From the NCBI RefSeq assembly GCF_001012825.1, contig NZ_LCZJ02000019.1, positions 622,975-686,974 of the forward strand: 64,000 nucleotides of DNA. Reading direction: 5' to 3'. The notes under the pieces were generated by a model. It had not been told where the DNA came from, ran no database searches, and saw only the letters and a program-made list of their open reading frames with translations. The stretch's first letter is position 1; each line of letters begins with the position of its first letter. Origin of the DNA: Paenibacillus etheri (GTDB lineage: Bacteria; Bacillota; Bacilli; Paenibacillales; Paenibacillaceae). Shown piece by piece: positions 32,918-40,791 of this stretch. Both the position numbers and the translations under genes were made by a program.

Positions 32918-33502
32918 ATGAACAAACTTGTATTTTTTCTGGGGCCGGCTGGGGCAGGCAAAACGACATTAGCTAAAGCGATCGCTTCAGGGCGCAAAGT
33001 TCCCTTCTTTGATATGGATATTCTCTTACGACCAGCCGCTGACGCCATCATGACCTTACACGGATTGGACCCAGCGGACAGAGACTCTGCCGAGTACAAA
33101 AGATTATGCCGTAATTTGGGTTACCGGATTACGATGGACGCCGCGCTAGATAATATCGGTCTGAATGTGGATGCATTTGTAGTTGGGCCATTTACCCAAG
33201 AGGCTGCCAACCCTGACTGGATCAGCAGTGAGTTATCTCGAATTGGACGTTCCCTGAAAGATGTTGAGGTTAAAGTTGTTTTAGTTGAACTAGCCAATGA
33301 AGAATTGTATCGGACACGAATTCATGATCGACAATCACCATTAGATGAATGGAAGTTCCAACATTGGGATGAATTTCGCAAATCTTTTGGAAACCGTAAT
33401 GTGAAGTGGCCCCTCCCAAGTTCCAATGTTAAGGTAATCGACAATTCTAACCCTGACATCACGAAGACTGTGGCTACGGTGGAACATTTTATCTACGGCT
33501 AG
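32918..33502 (+). CDS. P-loop kinase-like ATP-binding protein
   Basis: A 194-residue protein with an N-terminal Walker A loop GPAGAGKTTLAKA (residues 9-21), a following PFFDMDIL segment resembling the Asp-containing phosphoacceptor site of small kinases, and the ELANEELYRTRIHDRQ lid-like helix. It fits the AAA_33/zeta-toxin-like kinase superfamily, which phosphorylates small molecules or nucleotides. The substrate is unknown and there is no antitoxin-like gene beside it. AAGGAG lies eight bases before the ATG. The 231-bp gap upstream contains small palindromes (ATTATG-GCC-CATAAT at about 32771-32785). Confidence 0.75.
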   Translation: MNKLVFFLGPAGAGKTTLAKAIASGRKVPFFDMDILLRPAADAIMTLHGLDPADRDSAEYKRLCRNLGYRITMDAALDNIGLNVDAFVVGPFTQEAANPDWISSELSRIGRSLKDVEVKVVLVELANEELYRTRIHDRQSPLDEWKFQHWDEFRKSFGNRNVKWPLPSSNVKVIDNSNPDITKTVATVEHFIYG

Positions 33503-33541
33503 GAAATAAATAGCTCTTCAATGATCATTTGTTTACGAAAA

Positions 33542-33584
33542 ATAAGACCGGCAAAGAGAGAAATCTCTTGCCGGTCTTATTTTT
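33542..33584. terminator. Bidirectional terminator between the kinase-like gene and rsiV
   Basis: AAGACCGGCAAGAGA and TCTCTTTGCCGGTCTT form a near-perfect 15-bp stem, with T-runs on both strands. Confidence 0.9.
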
Positions 33585-33585
33585 A

Positions 33586-34473
33586 TTACTGAATATACAT
33601 TTGACTTACCAGATCTCCAGCTATGACTTCGGTAGGAATCACAAATTCAACAGATCCCATAGCACCAGGGGCTACATCGTATTCATTGAACACAATCACA
33701 AGCTTGCCATCATTATTGATATAGAAACTCTGATCTTTTGAAATGGAAGTAAACATATCCGTTAGCTCATCATCGCCGCTCTCCGGGATCCAATACACAA
33801 TATTGGGGTCAGTTTTCATTTGCGCAATCATCTGCTCTTTAATATTTTGGCTAATCCGTTCAATGTATTGTTCATCCTTAAATAACATCGGTAACGTTAT
33901 AAGGATTTGGTTCATTTTGTCTATCGTATCAAAAGTGACTTCCTCAGAAGAAGAACCTGACGTTTCGACAACATATCTTCCAATGGAGAAAATACGATCA
34001 TTGTCCGTTTTGACTTCATAACCCGTGTCCAGACCTAAGTGGCCTCCACCTTGCTTCTTCAACTCTTCGATCTCCGCTTGGAACTTATCGTAAAGTGCTT
34101 TGTTCTCACTTAAGTACTTGTTATTCAATCCAAGTTCCAGCTCTTTGTTCTCCATGTTCGTAACGGCCGGCACTTTGATATTGGCATCGTAGTTTTCTTC
34201 CGCCACAATATATTCTTTAATGGTTAGTACTTTAATAAGCCGTTCGACACCTGGAATGGAGGATAATGCACTCGCCACGGTTATACTAGTGTTAATCGCA
34301 ATCAAAAAGACAATAGCAGCAACACCCACACTGGCAAACCATTTATATTTCAACCGTTTTTTTCTTCTTTCTTTAAGTGATTGTTTCAGAGAGCGATTCA
34401 CCATTAAATCTAATTGTTCTGGAATAGGAACCTCGCTATATTCCTTATGTAAATCTTTTAAATGGTCTACCAT
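33586..34473 (-). CDS. rsiV: Anti-sigma factor RsiV, lysozyme receptor type
   Basis: A 295-residue single-pass membrane protein: cytosolic sigma-binding part (1-43), membrane helix (about 44-64), and an extracellular DUF4163/DUF3298 (residues about 90-295), the ectodomain that in Bacillus subtilis RsiV binds lysozyme and triggers proteolysis to free SigV. Conserved core: LVIVFNEYDVAPGAMGS. It begins one base after the sigV stop codon, and its AAGGAG lies inside the sigV 3' end, so the two are translationally coupled. A frame extended to 34500 overlaps sigV without a site. A paralogous secreted ectodomain is encoded at 37181-38254. Confidence 0.88.
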   Translation of the reverse strand: MVDHLKDLHKEYSEVPIPEQLDLMVNRSLKQSLKERRKKRLKYKWFASVGVAAIVFLIAINTSITVASALSSIPGVERLIKVLTIKEYIVAEENYDANIKVPAVTNMENKELELGLNNKYLSENKALYDKFQAEIEELKKQGGGHLGLDTGYEVKTDNDRIFSIGRYVVETSGSSSEEVTFDTIDKMNQILITLPMLFKDEQYIERISQNIKEQMIAQMKTDPNIVYWIPESGDDELTDMFTSISKDQSFYINNDGKLVIVFNEYDVAPGAMGSVEFVIPTEVIAGDLVSQMYIQ

Positions 34474-34474
34474 C

Positions 34475-34981
34475 TTACATAAGCTCCTTTGAGGCTTCAT
34501 CCTTCAGTTTCACCCGCAATAACTGAAGTGCCTGATAAAGTCTTGTTTTTATCGTATTCGTGTTCTCGTTAAGAACCTCCGCCACTTCACTAATCTTCAT
34601 GTCTTCAAAGTATCTCAGTACGATCACGCTTCGGTATTTCGTCGGCAGATCTTCAAGGGTTCTTTTCAAATCTATATCCGAGTAAACATCCTCCGCACCA
34701 GGACAATAGACATCTATCATCTCTGGCTCCATCGTCTGGACCTTTTTGTTTCTGCGCAGAAAGTCTAACGAAGTATTCACGACAATACGGTAAAACCAGC
34801 TTTTCACGGCATCAGGATTCTTCAACAATTCAAGATTATCCATCGCTTTATAAATGGAATCCTGAACAATATCGAGAGCATCCTCTTTGTTTTTGACATA
34901 GCTGTAGGCGAGTCTGTAGACATTCTCTTTGTTTTCGATGATACAATTGGTTAATATTTTCTCAGTTTTCCTATTCAACAT
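34475..34981 (-). CDS. sigV: ECF sigma factor SigV
   Basis: A 168-residue ECF sigma factor. Region 2 (NVYRLAYSYVKNKEDALDIVQDSIYKAM, SWFYRIVVNTSLDFLRRNKK) and region 4 (ISEVAEVLNENTNTIKTRLYQALQLLRV) closely follow B. subtilis SigV, which responds to lysozyme and turns on peptidoglycan O-acetylation. The genes for oatA and the anti-sigma factor RsiV flank it, which supports the name. A candidate autoregulatory promoter is at 35030-35055. Start ATG 34981 has AAGGA nine bases upstream. Confidence 0.9.
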   Translation of the reverse strand: MLNRKTEKILTNCIIENKENVYRLAYSYVKNKEDALDIVQDSIYKAMDNLELLKNPDAVKSWFYRIVVNTSLDFLRRNKKVQTMEPEMIDVYCPGAEDVYSDIDLKRTLEDLPTKYRSVIVLRYFEDMKISEVAEVLNENTNTIKTRLYQALQLLRVKLKDEASKELM

Positions 34982-35029
34982 TGTAGATTATCCTTCTCTG
35001 TTTGTTATCTAGTGTTGTAATAGGTGTAA

Positions 35030-35055
35030 GACGTTTAGCGAGTACAAAAAAGTTT
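35030..35055 (-). promoter_or_regulatory. Candidate SigV promoter of sigV-rsiV
   Basis: On the minus strand AAAC, T-run, then CGTCTTAC 18 bp after AAAC. This is the ECF (AAC...CGT) pattern and is shared with the oatA and 38254 upstream regions. It implies sigV autoregulation and a transcript independent of oatA. Confidence 0.65.
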
Positions 35056-35072
35056 GGAGTTTTACTTATTTT

Positions 35073-37043
35073 TCACAAACTTTCCAAGGCTTTCGCAAGA
35101 AGTGAGGCGTAATACTTGGAACCCTCTGGTTTAAGATGCACACCATCTTGGTAGAAATAATCGTCTCTTCCTTCACTAGCAGAGTACCAGTCTACTACGG
35201 TCGTATTACTATATTCACTGGAAACTTTTGAAATATTGTGATTCACATTATTCTCCCATTTTCTTGGGACGCGAGTATTGACCAAAAGAATCTGCTCAAC
35301 ATCACTTAATGAATCCAGTAAATCACGTAATTGCTTTGAACTAAAAGATCCGTTAGTCCCCAGCTCAATGATCACCTTTTTACCCAGCCGGCCTTGAGCT
35401 TTAAGCTGATCCACTACCTCCTGAGCTTTCGCCATCTGCCGACCGATCTTTCCCTCGATGACAATGCCAGGTAATTCCTCTGAGAGGTATGGTGCTACGT
35501 CCAAAATGACAGAATCTCCAATGGCCGTGACGCCCTCACCAGATTGATTCTTCTCAACTACAGATGTCTTTTCTTCAGGAACAGATTTTTCCACTTCTGT
35601 TTCAGGCTTTACCACTTCTGTATTTATAGCTCCCACCTTAGGATCAGGTTTTTTCGCTTCAGGTTCAGTTGTTGCGGGATCATCCTTTATTCCCAAATCT
35701 TGTTGTTCTTGCTGTTGCAGTTGTTGTTCTTGCTGTTGCAGCTGTTGTTGTTCATACTGCATATCTGCCAATTCGATCGCAGGCGTATCCGATCCAGCGT
35801 TTAACAAATAGCCTTTGCATGCGATAGGGATAAGAATCACAGCAATAATTGCCATTAAGAAGCCTGGACGAAGACCACCCCGTCGTTTCACACTGATGTT
35901 CTTCCAAGTTTCATTAAATGAACCTCGCCGAATGGGCTCCTCCACATACTTATATGACAATGCAGCTAGAAGAAAACTTACTGCTACCTGAATGATGATA
36001 CGTAGAATGCTACTTTCTTCAGTATTCACATTCGGACTGCTAAGGATAATAACTGGAAAATGCCATATGTATAAGCTATATGATCGCACCCCGATCCAAC
36101 GCAAAGGTTTACAGCCTACGATCGCTCCCAGACGGCTAGCAGGATGAGCGAGTACGGCAATAACTACGGCAGCAATCAAAGAAATTACTAAAAACCCGCC
36201 ACGATATAGCAAATCATCAAACTCATTAACCTGATAAAAAAGTACCAACAATAGAATGAGTCCTAATCCGCCAACAATATCAAGCACACGCCGAGCCGGT
36301 TCAGAGACCTTATCATTAAGTTTCTGACTTGGCCAAGCAACTGCAAGTGCTGCTCCAATGAGAAGTGCAAATACGCGGGTATCCGTTCCATAATACACTC
36401 TACTCGGGTCTGTACCCGGTACGTAGATCAAAGCCATCGCCAAAGCTGAGACTGCAGCGCAAGCCATTATCCATGCAATAAGCTTTCCCCGCCGACGAGC
36501 GATCTTCATCACGATAATGAGAACTATTGGCCATAAAATATAAAACTGCCCTTCAATAGAAAGCGACCATAAATGCCCGATCGGAGAAGGCGGACCAAAG
36601 CTTTCAAAATAGGAAACATTGTGAAATATCAGCCACCAGTTATTGAAGTAAAATAAGGAAGATATAAAGTCACCCTTGAGCCCAAACAATCTTGACGGTT
36701 CTATAATTAAAAGCCATATGGCAACCACAAAAAGCATGACGACCATCGCAGGCAACAGCCTCCGCAACCTACGAACCCAAAAGTCTAAAAGGTTCAGTCT
36801 TCGGTGCCGCTCCCACTGGCTAATGATTTGGTCAGTAATGAGATATCCTGAGATTACAAAAAATATTCCAACGCCTAGAAGTCCACCCTCAGCCCAATTC
36901 AGATTCAAATGATATGCGATTACAGCGAGTACTGACAAAGCCCTTAGACCATCAATTCCTGGCACATAACGCCTGCCGCCTACAGATTGTATAGAAGACT
37001 GGCTCCTCATATTATTTCTGAAAAGCTTCGTGTTGTCTTTCAT
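35073..37043 (-). CDS. oatA: Peptidoglycan O-acetyltransferase OatA
   Basis: A 656-residue protein: an N-terminal acyltransferase-3 domain with about ten membrane helices (1-400; start PGIDGLRALSVLAVIAYHL with the catalytic His) and an extracellular SGNH esterase-like domain (about 490-656) with GDSV, GTNG and DGVHL catalytic blocks. A linker of about 70 residues, rich in Gln/Glu, joins them. OatA acetylates the C6-OH of MurNAc, which blocks lysozyme. In B. subtilis the SigV regulon includes it (yrhL). A candidate ECF promoter is at 37086-37109; AAGGA lies ten bases before the ATG. Confidence 0.9.
   Translation of the reverse strand: MKDNTKLFRNNMRSQSSIQSVGGRRYVPGIDGLRALSVLAVIAYHLNLNWAEGGLLGVGIFFVISGYLITDQIISQWERHRRLNLLDFWVRRLRRLLPAMVVMLFVVAIWLLIIEPSRLFGLKGDFISSLFYFNNWWLIFHNVSYFESFGPPSPIGHLWSLSIEGQFYILWPIVLIIVMKIARRRGKLIAWIMACAAVSALAMALIYVPGTDPSRVYYGTDTRVFALLIGAALAVAWPSQKLNDKVSEPARRVLDIVGGLGLILLLVLFYQVNEFDDLLYRGGFLVISLIAAVVIAVLAHPASRLGAIVGCKPLRWIGVRSYSLYIWHFPVIILSSPNVNTEESSILRIIIQVAVSFLLAALSYKYVEEPIRRGSFNETWKNISVKRRGGLRPGFLMAIIAVILIPIACKGYLLNAGSDTPAIELADMQYEQQQLQQQEQQLQQQEQQDLGIKDDPATTEPEAKKPDPKVGAINTEVVKPETEVEKSVPEEKTSVVEKNQSGEGVTAIGDSVILDVAPYLSEELPGIVIEGKIGRQMAKAQEVVDQLKAQGRLGKKVIIELGTNGSFSSKQLRDLLDSLSDVEQILLVNTRVPRKWENNVNHNISKVSSEYSNTTVVDWYSASEGRDDYFYQDGVHLKPEGSKYYASLLAKALESL
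35700..35741 (-). repeat. Two perfect 21-bp tandem repeats in the OatA linker
   Basis: TTGTTGTTCTTGCTGTTGCA plus G occurs twice in a row, encoding Gln-rich heptads (LQQQEQQ) between the membrane and SGNH domains. The unit is in frame, so slippage would change linker length without frameshift. Confidence 0.8.
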
Positions 37044-37085
37044 AATGTTTCAGTCCTTACCGTCGATTTATCGTTCCATAAGTAA

Positions 37086-37109
37086 GACGCTGTAAACGTA
37101 TGAAAAGTT
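37086..37109 (-). promoter_or_regulatory. Candidate SigV promoter of oatA
   Basis: GAAC-T-rich then CGTCTTAC, spacing 17 bp, on the minus strand. It lies 43 bases before the oatA start and downstream of the 37181 gene's terminator, so oatA would have its own ECF promoter. Confidence 0.65.
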
Positions 37110-37138
37110 CTGTAATTAACTGAAAATGTTATTAAATA

Positions 37139-37178
37139 AAAAAAGTATCTGGCAGAGAAATCTGCCAGATGTTTTTTT
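37139..37178 (-). terminator. Terminator of the secreted RsiV-like gene
   Basis: ATCTGGCAGA and TCTGCCAGAT form a perfect 10-bp stem around GAAA/TTTC, with T-runs on both sides (seven Ts on the minus strand). Confidence 0.9.
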
Positions 37179-37180
37179 CA

Positions 37181-38254
37181 TTAAATATCCTGCACTTCAA
37201 TTTGTAGAATATCTGATACAAATTGGACAGGTACGTACGTCTTGTTATCTTGAAGCACAGGTGCAGCACCTAATGCTTTAGGAGCCATTTTTGCTATAAA
37301 ATAAGCATCTTTGTTAATAGAAACACTTGTCCATTGCGCTCCCTTTATTAACTCAGATGTTTTGGTAGCTTGATTCCACTTCAATTCAAAGTTTAATTGA
37401 TTGGATATATCACGTAATGATATCATCAGCACACCTTGCTTGTTGGTAAAACTTGATACTTTTTTCAAATCAAGCTTTGCCACGTCTGTGGAATTATTAT
37501 TCAAGCTAAAACGAAACTCTGGTGATCCTAAATACCCAGCTGCAATACTGTATTTAGGGAATACGATCACTAGGTCACCTTTATCGATATAGAATGATTG
37601 CTCAACAGAAGTTCCTTTATATTCTTCCAAGAAATATTTGTCGGAGTCCTTTTTAATTTCCGCAAGAATATCTGAATCAAGCTTTTCTTTGTAGTTAGCA
37701 CCGAGCAGGTCAGAAAGAGTAACAAGTTGTGCCTCAGCTATATTTCTCACATTATAAGTATCCATCCGCGGCATGCTAGTTCCGCCTTCAGAGCCTTCAG
37801 TTATAACCGTCAAAGAGATAATGCCTGCTGGATTACCTGTCCCGTCTGACTTCAGCTCATAAGTAATATTAAGCGTGTAGGGATAGAATTCTTGTTGATT
37901 TGCTTGTGCTTTTTGACCCATTTCAGCGGCGTCTTTCTCCCATTGTGCCAAATCCTTTTCAGCATGTGACAAAATAATATCATTCAGCTCATCTTGGTAT
38001 TGCTTGTCTAGCATCCCTGTTAGTTGTGGAACTTTAATATCAGCGATTAAATATTTACTTGTTGTGCTAAGAACTTTTTCTTGGATCTTAATGCCAGTAA
38101 GCGCTGGGGTCGTAGATTGCACCATTGAAGAAACACTAGCTGCTACTGATGTGGATGCCATACCATGAACCGGTAAGGAAGCTAAGCTCACCCCCATAAT
38201 AGCCGCACATCCAACTGCACTCATTTTAAATAGATTTTTTGTTGTTTTATTCAT
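37181..38254 (-). CDS. Secreted RsiV-ectodomain-like protein with copper-amine-oxidase-type domain
   Basis: A 357-residue exported protein: signal peptide (1-about 33), a DUF4163/DUF3298 module (about 60-255) and a C-terminal copper-amine-oxidase-N-like domain (about 270-357, LMISLRDISNQLNFELKW and YVPVQFVSDIL). The DUF3298 core, SFYIDKGDLVIVFPKYSIAA, aligns closely with that of RsiV, encoded nearby, but the membrane helix and cytosolic domain are absent. RsiV uses this module to bind lysozyme, so this could be a soluble or wall-bound lysozyme-binding decoy; that is inference. A candidate SigV promoter lies 58 bases upstream. GGAGGA lies before the ATG. Confidence 0.8.
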   Translation of the reverse strand: MNKTTKNLFKMSAVGCAAIMGVSLASLPVHGMASTSVAASVSSMVQSTTPALTGIKIQEKVLSTTSKYLIADIKVPQLTGMLDKQYQDELNDIILSHAEKDLAQWEKDAAEMGQKAQANQQEFYPYTLNITYELKSDGTGNPAGIISLTVITEGSEGGTSMPRMDTYNVRNIAEAQLVTLSDLLGANYKEKLDSDILAEIKKDSDKYFLEEYKGTSVEQSFYIDKGDLVIVFPKYSIAAGYLGSPEFRFSLNNNSTDVAKLDLKKVSSFTNKQGVLMISLRDISNQLNFELKWNQATKTSELIKGAQWTSVSINKDAYFIAKMAPKALGAAPVLQDNKTYVPVQFVSDILQIEVQDI

Positions 38255-38311
38255 ATCTCGTCATCCTCCATCTCTATTTATAAGTGCCTTCCGATGACAC
38301 TCATTAGCTAG

Positions 38312-38337
38312 GACGCAGGGGGACCTCTAAAAAGTTT
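38312..38337 (-). promoter_or_regulatory. Candidate SigV promoter of the secreted RsiV-like gene
   Basis: Minus strand: AAACTTTTT, then CGTC 18 bp after AAAC. It is the same arrangement as in front of sigV and oatA and 58 bases before the start codon at 38254. Confidence 0.6.
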
Positions 38338-38788
38338 TCTGATTTTCTAATTTAAAAATAATTCCTTCTACTTCTGTGCCCTGTAACTCTACGTAAAAAG
38401 GCTGCATAGCATCATTTAGGCAATACTCTAGCCGCAGTCTTAGGTTTTTCCATGTGAGCATATCCCTTGCTTGTTCTATTGAGAAAAAGCCCACTTCCAA
38501 GCTTTCAGAACTAGTAGCAGTCGCACCACCGATAGCTTTCCCCAGAAATAATGTAGTGCAAATAGATCGATCTACATTTTGAAAAACGCCGCAGAACTTA
38601 TTAATTTCTATATCAATGCCCGATTCTTCTTTGGCTTCCCTGATCGCTGCTTCTTTAAGTGACTCTCCTACTTCGACCTGTCCGCCAGGCATCTCCCATC
38701 CTCGGCGTGGACCTTTTATTAATAAAATCTCTCCCTGATCATTAAACACAACGGTAGCTGCAGAAAGAATATGTTTTGGGGATGCCAT
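38327..38788 (-). CDS. NUDIX hydrolase
   Basis: A 153-residue protein with the complete Nudix box (GGQVEVGESLKEAAIREAKEESGI), which hydrolyses nucleoside-diphosphate-linked substrates using Mg2+. The N-terminal MASPKHILSAATVVFND is typical of the family. The start is ATG 38788, preceded by GGAGGT seven bases away; it is 17 bases after the stop of the APH-like gene upstream, so the two form an operon. Substrate unknown. The last codons overlap the candidate SigV promoter region of the next gene. Confidence 0.85.
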   Translation of the reverse strand: MASPKHILSAATVVFNDQGEILLIKGPRRGWEMPGGQVEVGESLKEAAIREAKEESGIDIEINKFCGVFQNVDRSICTTLFLGKAIGGATATSSESLEVGFFSIEQARDMLTWKNLRLRLEYCLNDAMQPFYVELQGTEVEGIIFKLENQKTF

Positions 38789-38805
38789 ATTGGTTACCTC
38801 CGTCA

Positions 38806-39792
38806 TTAAAGCTCTAAACAAGCTATGTCATTTAGAGCATCGTGAATATTGCGGGCAAGCCACACTCTATCCTGCTCACGTTGTGACTCCGAAAATTCTT
38901 GAAATAACAAAAGCACTAATTCCAGTCGACGCTTCTCAATAAAGAGCGGGAGCTCTTCTAGCCACTTATTGTCGAGTGCATACTCTCGATTATACCCCTT
39001 CATAAAGGACCTCAGCATGGCTGCCGCAAGACTAGAAGTTCTACTCTGCTCTACCTCCGGTTTTCGCCAATCTCCAAAGATGGTCGAGTAATAAACGGCA
39101 ATGGCAATATCATGCACCATATAGTCGTATCCGCAATCATCAAAGTCAAACACGGTGATCCGCCCCTCATGCACGAAAAAATTACCCGAATGCAAATCAC
39201 GGTGACATAGTCCATAGCCTTCTCGATTCCGCGGCAACTGGTTAATCCGATCATTTATCTGAAGCAACTTTTCATAAAGCTGCTGTTCAACAGTGCCAAA
39301 GTTAGCATAGTCAAAATCTAGCTTACCCTGATGTGGCCTTGCCAGAACAGTCTCCGGACGTTCGTAATGCAGAGTTACAGCATGCATTCTTCCTGTTACC
39401 TCACCCCATTGCTCAAAAAGCTCCGTTCCCCAATAGGGATCAGAAGCATTAACATGACCACCCGGTGCTTTCTCCATTACACAGATCATAAATCTTTCCT
39501 CTTCTTTGACTACCGTTTGTACCAAACTGCCATCCTGAAAGGGAATGGGGCGAGCCAGTTTCACACCATGCTTTGCAAGATGATCCATAAAGTCAAGTTC
39601 AGAGATAACCATCTCCTGCTCCTGATGAGACTGATGAGTTACACGTAAAATAAATTCATGATCATCTTTTGGAAAGCTATAGACAACATTTTCAAAGCCA
39701 CCAATATACTTTATCGTTGTCCAATCGACTTGAATCTGTTCTGCAGCTTGTTTAAGCATTTCTTCATCGAATTTCACCTGCCAGTTAGGCAT
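38806..39792 (-). CDS. APH-family phosphotransferase (aminoglycoside/choline kinase fold)
   Basis: A 328-residue kinase-like protein. The catalytic block HRDLHSGNFF (HxDxxxxN) and the Mg-binding DFDD at the usual distance are both intact, and the N-lobe has the conserved FILRVTHQSHQ lysine/ATP strand. It belongs to the same family as homoserine/choline kinases and antibiotic APHs; there is no evidence here for an antibiotic substrate. The start ATG 39792 has AGGAG ten bases upstream. A strong 18-bp palindrome stands 28 bases before the start. It shares an operon with a NUDIX hydrolase. Confidence 0.85.
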   Translation of the reverse strand: MPNWQVKFDEEMLKQAAEQIQVDWTTIKYIGGFENVVYSFPKDDHEFILRVTHQSHQEQEMVISELDFMDHLAKHGVKLARPIPFQDGSLVQTVVKEEERFMICVMEKAPGGHVNASDPYWGTELFEQWGEVTGRMHAVTLHYERPETVLARPHQGKLDFDYANFGTVEQQLYEKLLQINDRINQLPRNREGYGLCHRDLHSGNFFVHEGRITVFDFDDCGYDYMVHDIAIAVYYSTIFGDWRKPEVEQSRTSSLAAAMLRSFMKGYNREYALDNKWLEELPLFIEKRRLELVLLLFQEFSESQREQDRVWLARNIHDALNDIACLEL

Positions 39793-39820
39793 TTCAATCA
39801 CGCTCCTACCTTCTAAGAAA

Positions 39821-39838
39821 ATACCATTTAAATGGTAT
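39821..39838 (-). promoter_or_regulatory. 18-bp perfect palindrome, putative operator of the APH-nudix operon
   Basis: ATACCATTTAAATGGTAT is a perfect palindrome between the candidate -10 (TATACA/TATACC) and the ribosome binding site of the APH-like gene. Confidence 0.55.
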
Positions 39839-39904
39839 ATTTTGTATAGTTGTGCTTTATAAAGATATTTTAACACTTCACTACCAATAAAAGAAGCAAT
39901 CAAA

Positions 39905-39958
39905 AAAGGTAGGAACAGCCTAGAACTTTAACAAAGTCCATGACTGTTCCTACCTTGA
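39905..39958 (-). terminator. Terminator of the YdhK-like gene
   Basis: AAGGTAGGAACAG and CTGTTCCTACCTT form a perfect 13-bp stem with an inner ACTTT/AAAGT hairpin and T-runs on both strands. Confidence 0.85.
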
Positions 39959-39995
39959 TCTTTTTTCATTACTTATGAACTTAAATTTCTATTGG

Positions 39996-40547
39996 TTACT
40001 TTATAGCTGAAAGCTCGTCTTCCGTTACCCACTTATGATTTTCCACTTCATCTCCACCCGTAGTAGGTGTGTAATCAATCATATATACCGTAGTTTGTTC
40101 AGCTTCGTTAATTTGAGCCGTTGCACCTTTCATATCTTTCATATGGTCAGCTTCCATTACGACTTCTGAGCCTGATTCATAGGGTTTGTCCGCTGCTTTT
40201 TTGATTTCTTCATGAATAATCCACTTGTGGTTTGTAACTGGCATTCCACCTGTTGTAGGTCTATAAGAAACCATATAGGCTGTAGTATCAAAAGCACCTA
40301 CAATCGTTGCTGTGGCCCCCTTCATACCTTTCATATGGTCCGTTTGGATGATCGCTTTATCTCCTACTTTAAAAGTTGGATTCTTTGCCACTTTCAAATT
40401 CTCGGGTACTTCACTTGAACTAGAGTGTGTGGTATGTTCCATTTGTCTATCGTTTGATGACATTTTATTGCCATAGCTATTATCATCACCACATGCGCTT
40501 AGAGTAAGTGCGGCTGCGATTATGAATATAGATAATTGCTTCTTCAT
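39996..40547 (-). CDS. YdhK-like lipoprotein with two DUF1541 repeats
   Basis: A 183-residue lipoprotein. The signal ends in LSAC (lipobox, Cys19). Two tandem DUF1541 units follow (about 60-115 and 122-180), each with HMKxMKGA and a YxxTTGGxxVxNHKW(V/I) motif. Similar to B. subtilis YdhK and to copper-inducible wall lipoproteins; the His/Met-rich motif suggests metal binding. No operon partner. Confidence 0.85.
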   Translation of the reverse strand: MKKQLSIFIIAAALTLSACGDDNSYGNKMSSNDRQMEHTTHSSSSEVPENLKVAKNPTFKVGDKAIIQTDHMKGMKGATATIVGAFDTTAYMVSYRPTTGGMPVTNHKWIIHEEIKKAADKPYESGSEVVMEADHMKDMKGATAQINEAEQTTVYMIDYTPTTGGDEVENHKWVTEDELSAIK

Positions 40548-40670
40548 ATATAAAACCTCCGAAGTTTATTTGTCTATGATTATTCATTTACCCATTTCGT
40601 AGGATCACAAACCGAATCAGGTATCTTCGAAAACGTAAAATAAAATTAATATAAAATAACAAACAACCTG

Positions 40671-40702
40671 TCTAACCATAAAGGTCGGACAGGCTGTTTT
40701 TA
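40671..40702. terminator. Bidirectional terminator downstream of the GNAT pair
   Basis: CCTGTC and GACAGG with inner ACC/GGT pairing form a strong stem, with T-rich sequence on both sides. On the minus strand it would end transcripts coming from the acetyltransferase genes. Confidence 0.7.
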
Positions 40703-40727
40703 TGAAAGCTTGCTATTAATGCTAAGA

Positions 40728-40775
40728 TGGCCCGAGACGGGGTCGAACCGCCGACACTAGGATTTTCAGTCCAAT
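40728..40775 (-). pseudogene. 3' half of a tRNA-Phe gene (integration scar)
   Basis: On the minus strand the anticodon loop CTGAAAA, variable loop, complete T-arm (GGCGGTTCGACCCCGTC) and 3' acceptor strand TCGGGCC plus discriminator A match a tRNA-Phe. The 5' acceptor strand and D-arm are missing, the anticodon stem has a mismatch and the CCA is replaced by TCT. This is the segment that integrases use as attachment site, so it is probably an att remnant. No integrase is in the window. Confidence 0.75.
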
Positions 40776-40791
40776 GCTGATTTGATTAGCT

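Noticed and set aside
32918-33502. Zeta-type toxin of a toxin-antitoxin pair
   Set aside because: A Walker A motif is present but no antitoxin gene adjoins it and the catalytic residues of zeta toxins are not evident.
38806-39792. Antibiotic-resistance aminoglycoside phosphotransferase
   Set aside because: The catalytic motif fits the whole APH/choline kinase superfamily; nothing in the sequence points to an aminoglycoside substrate.
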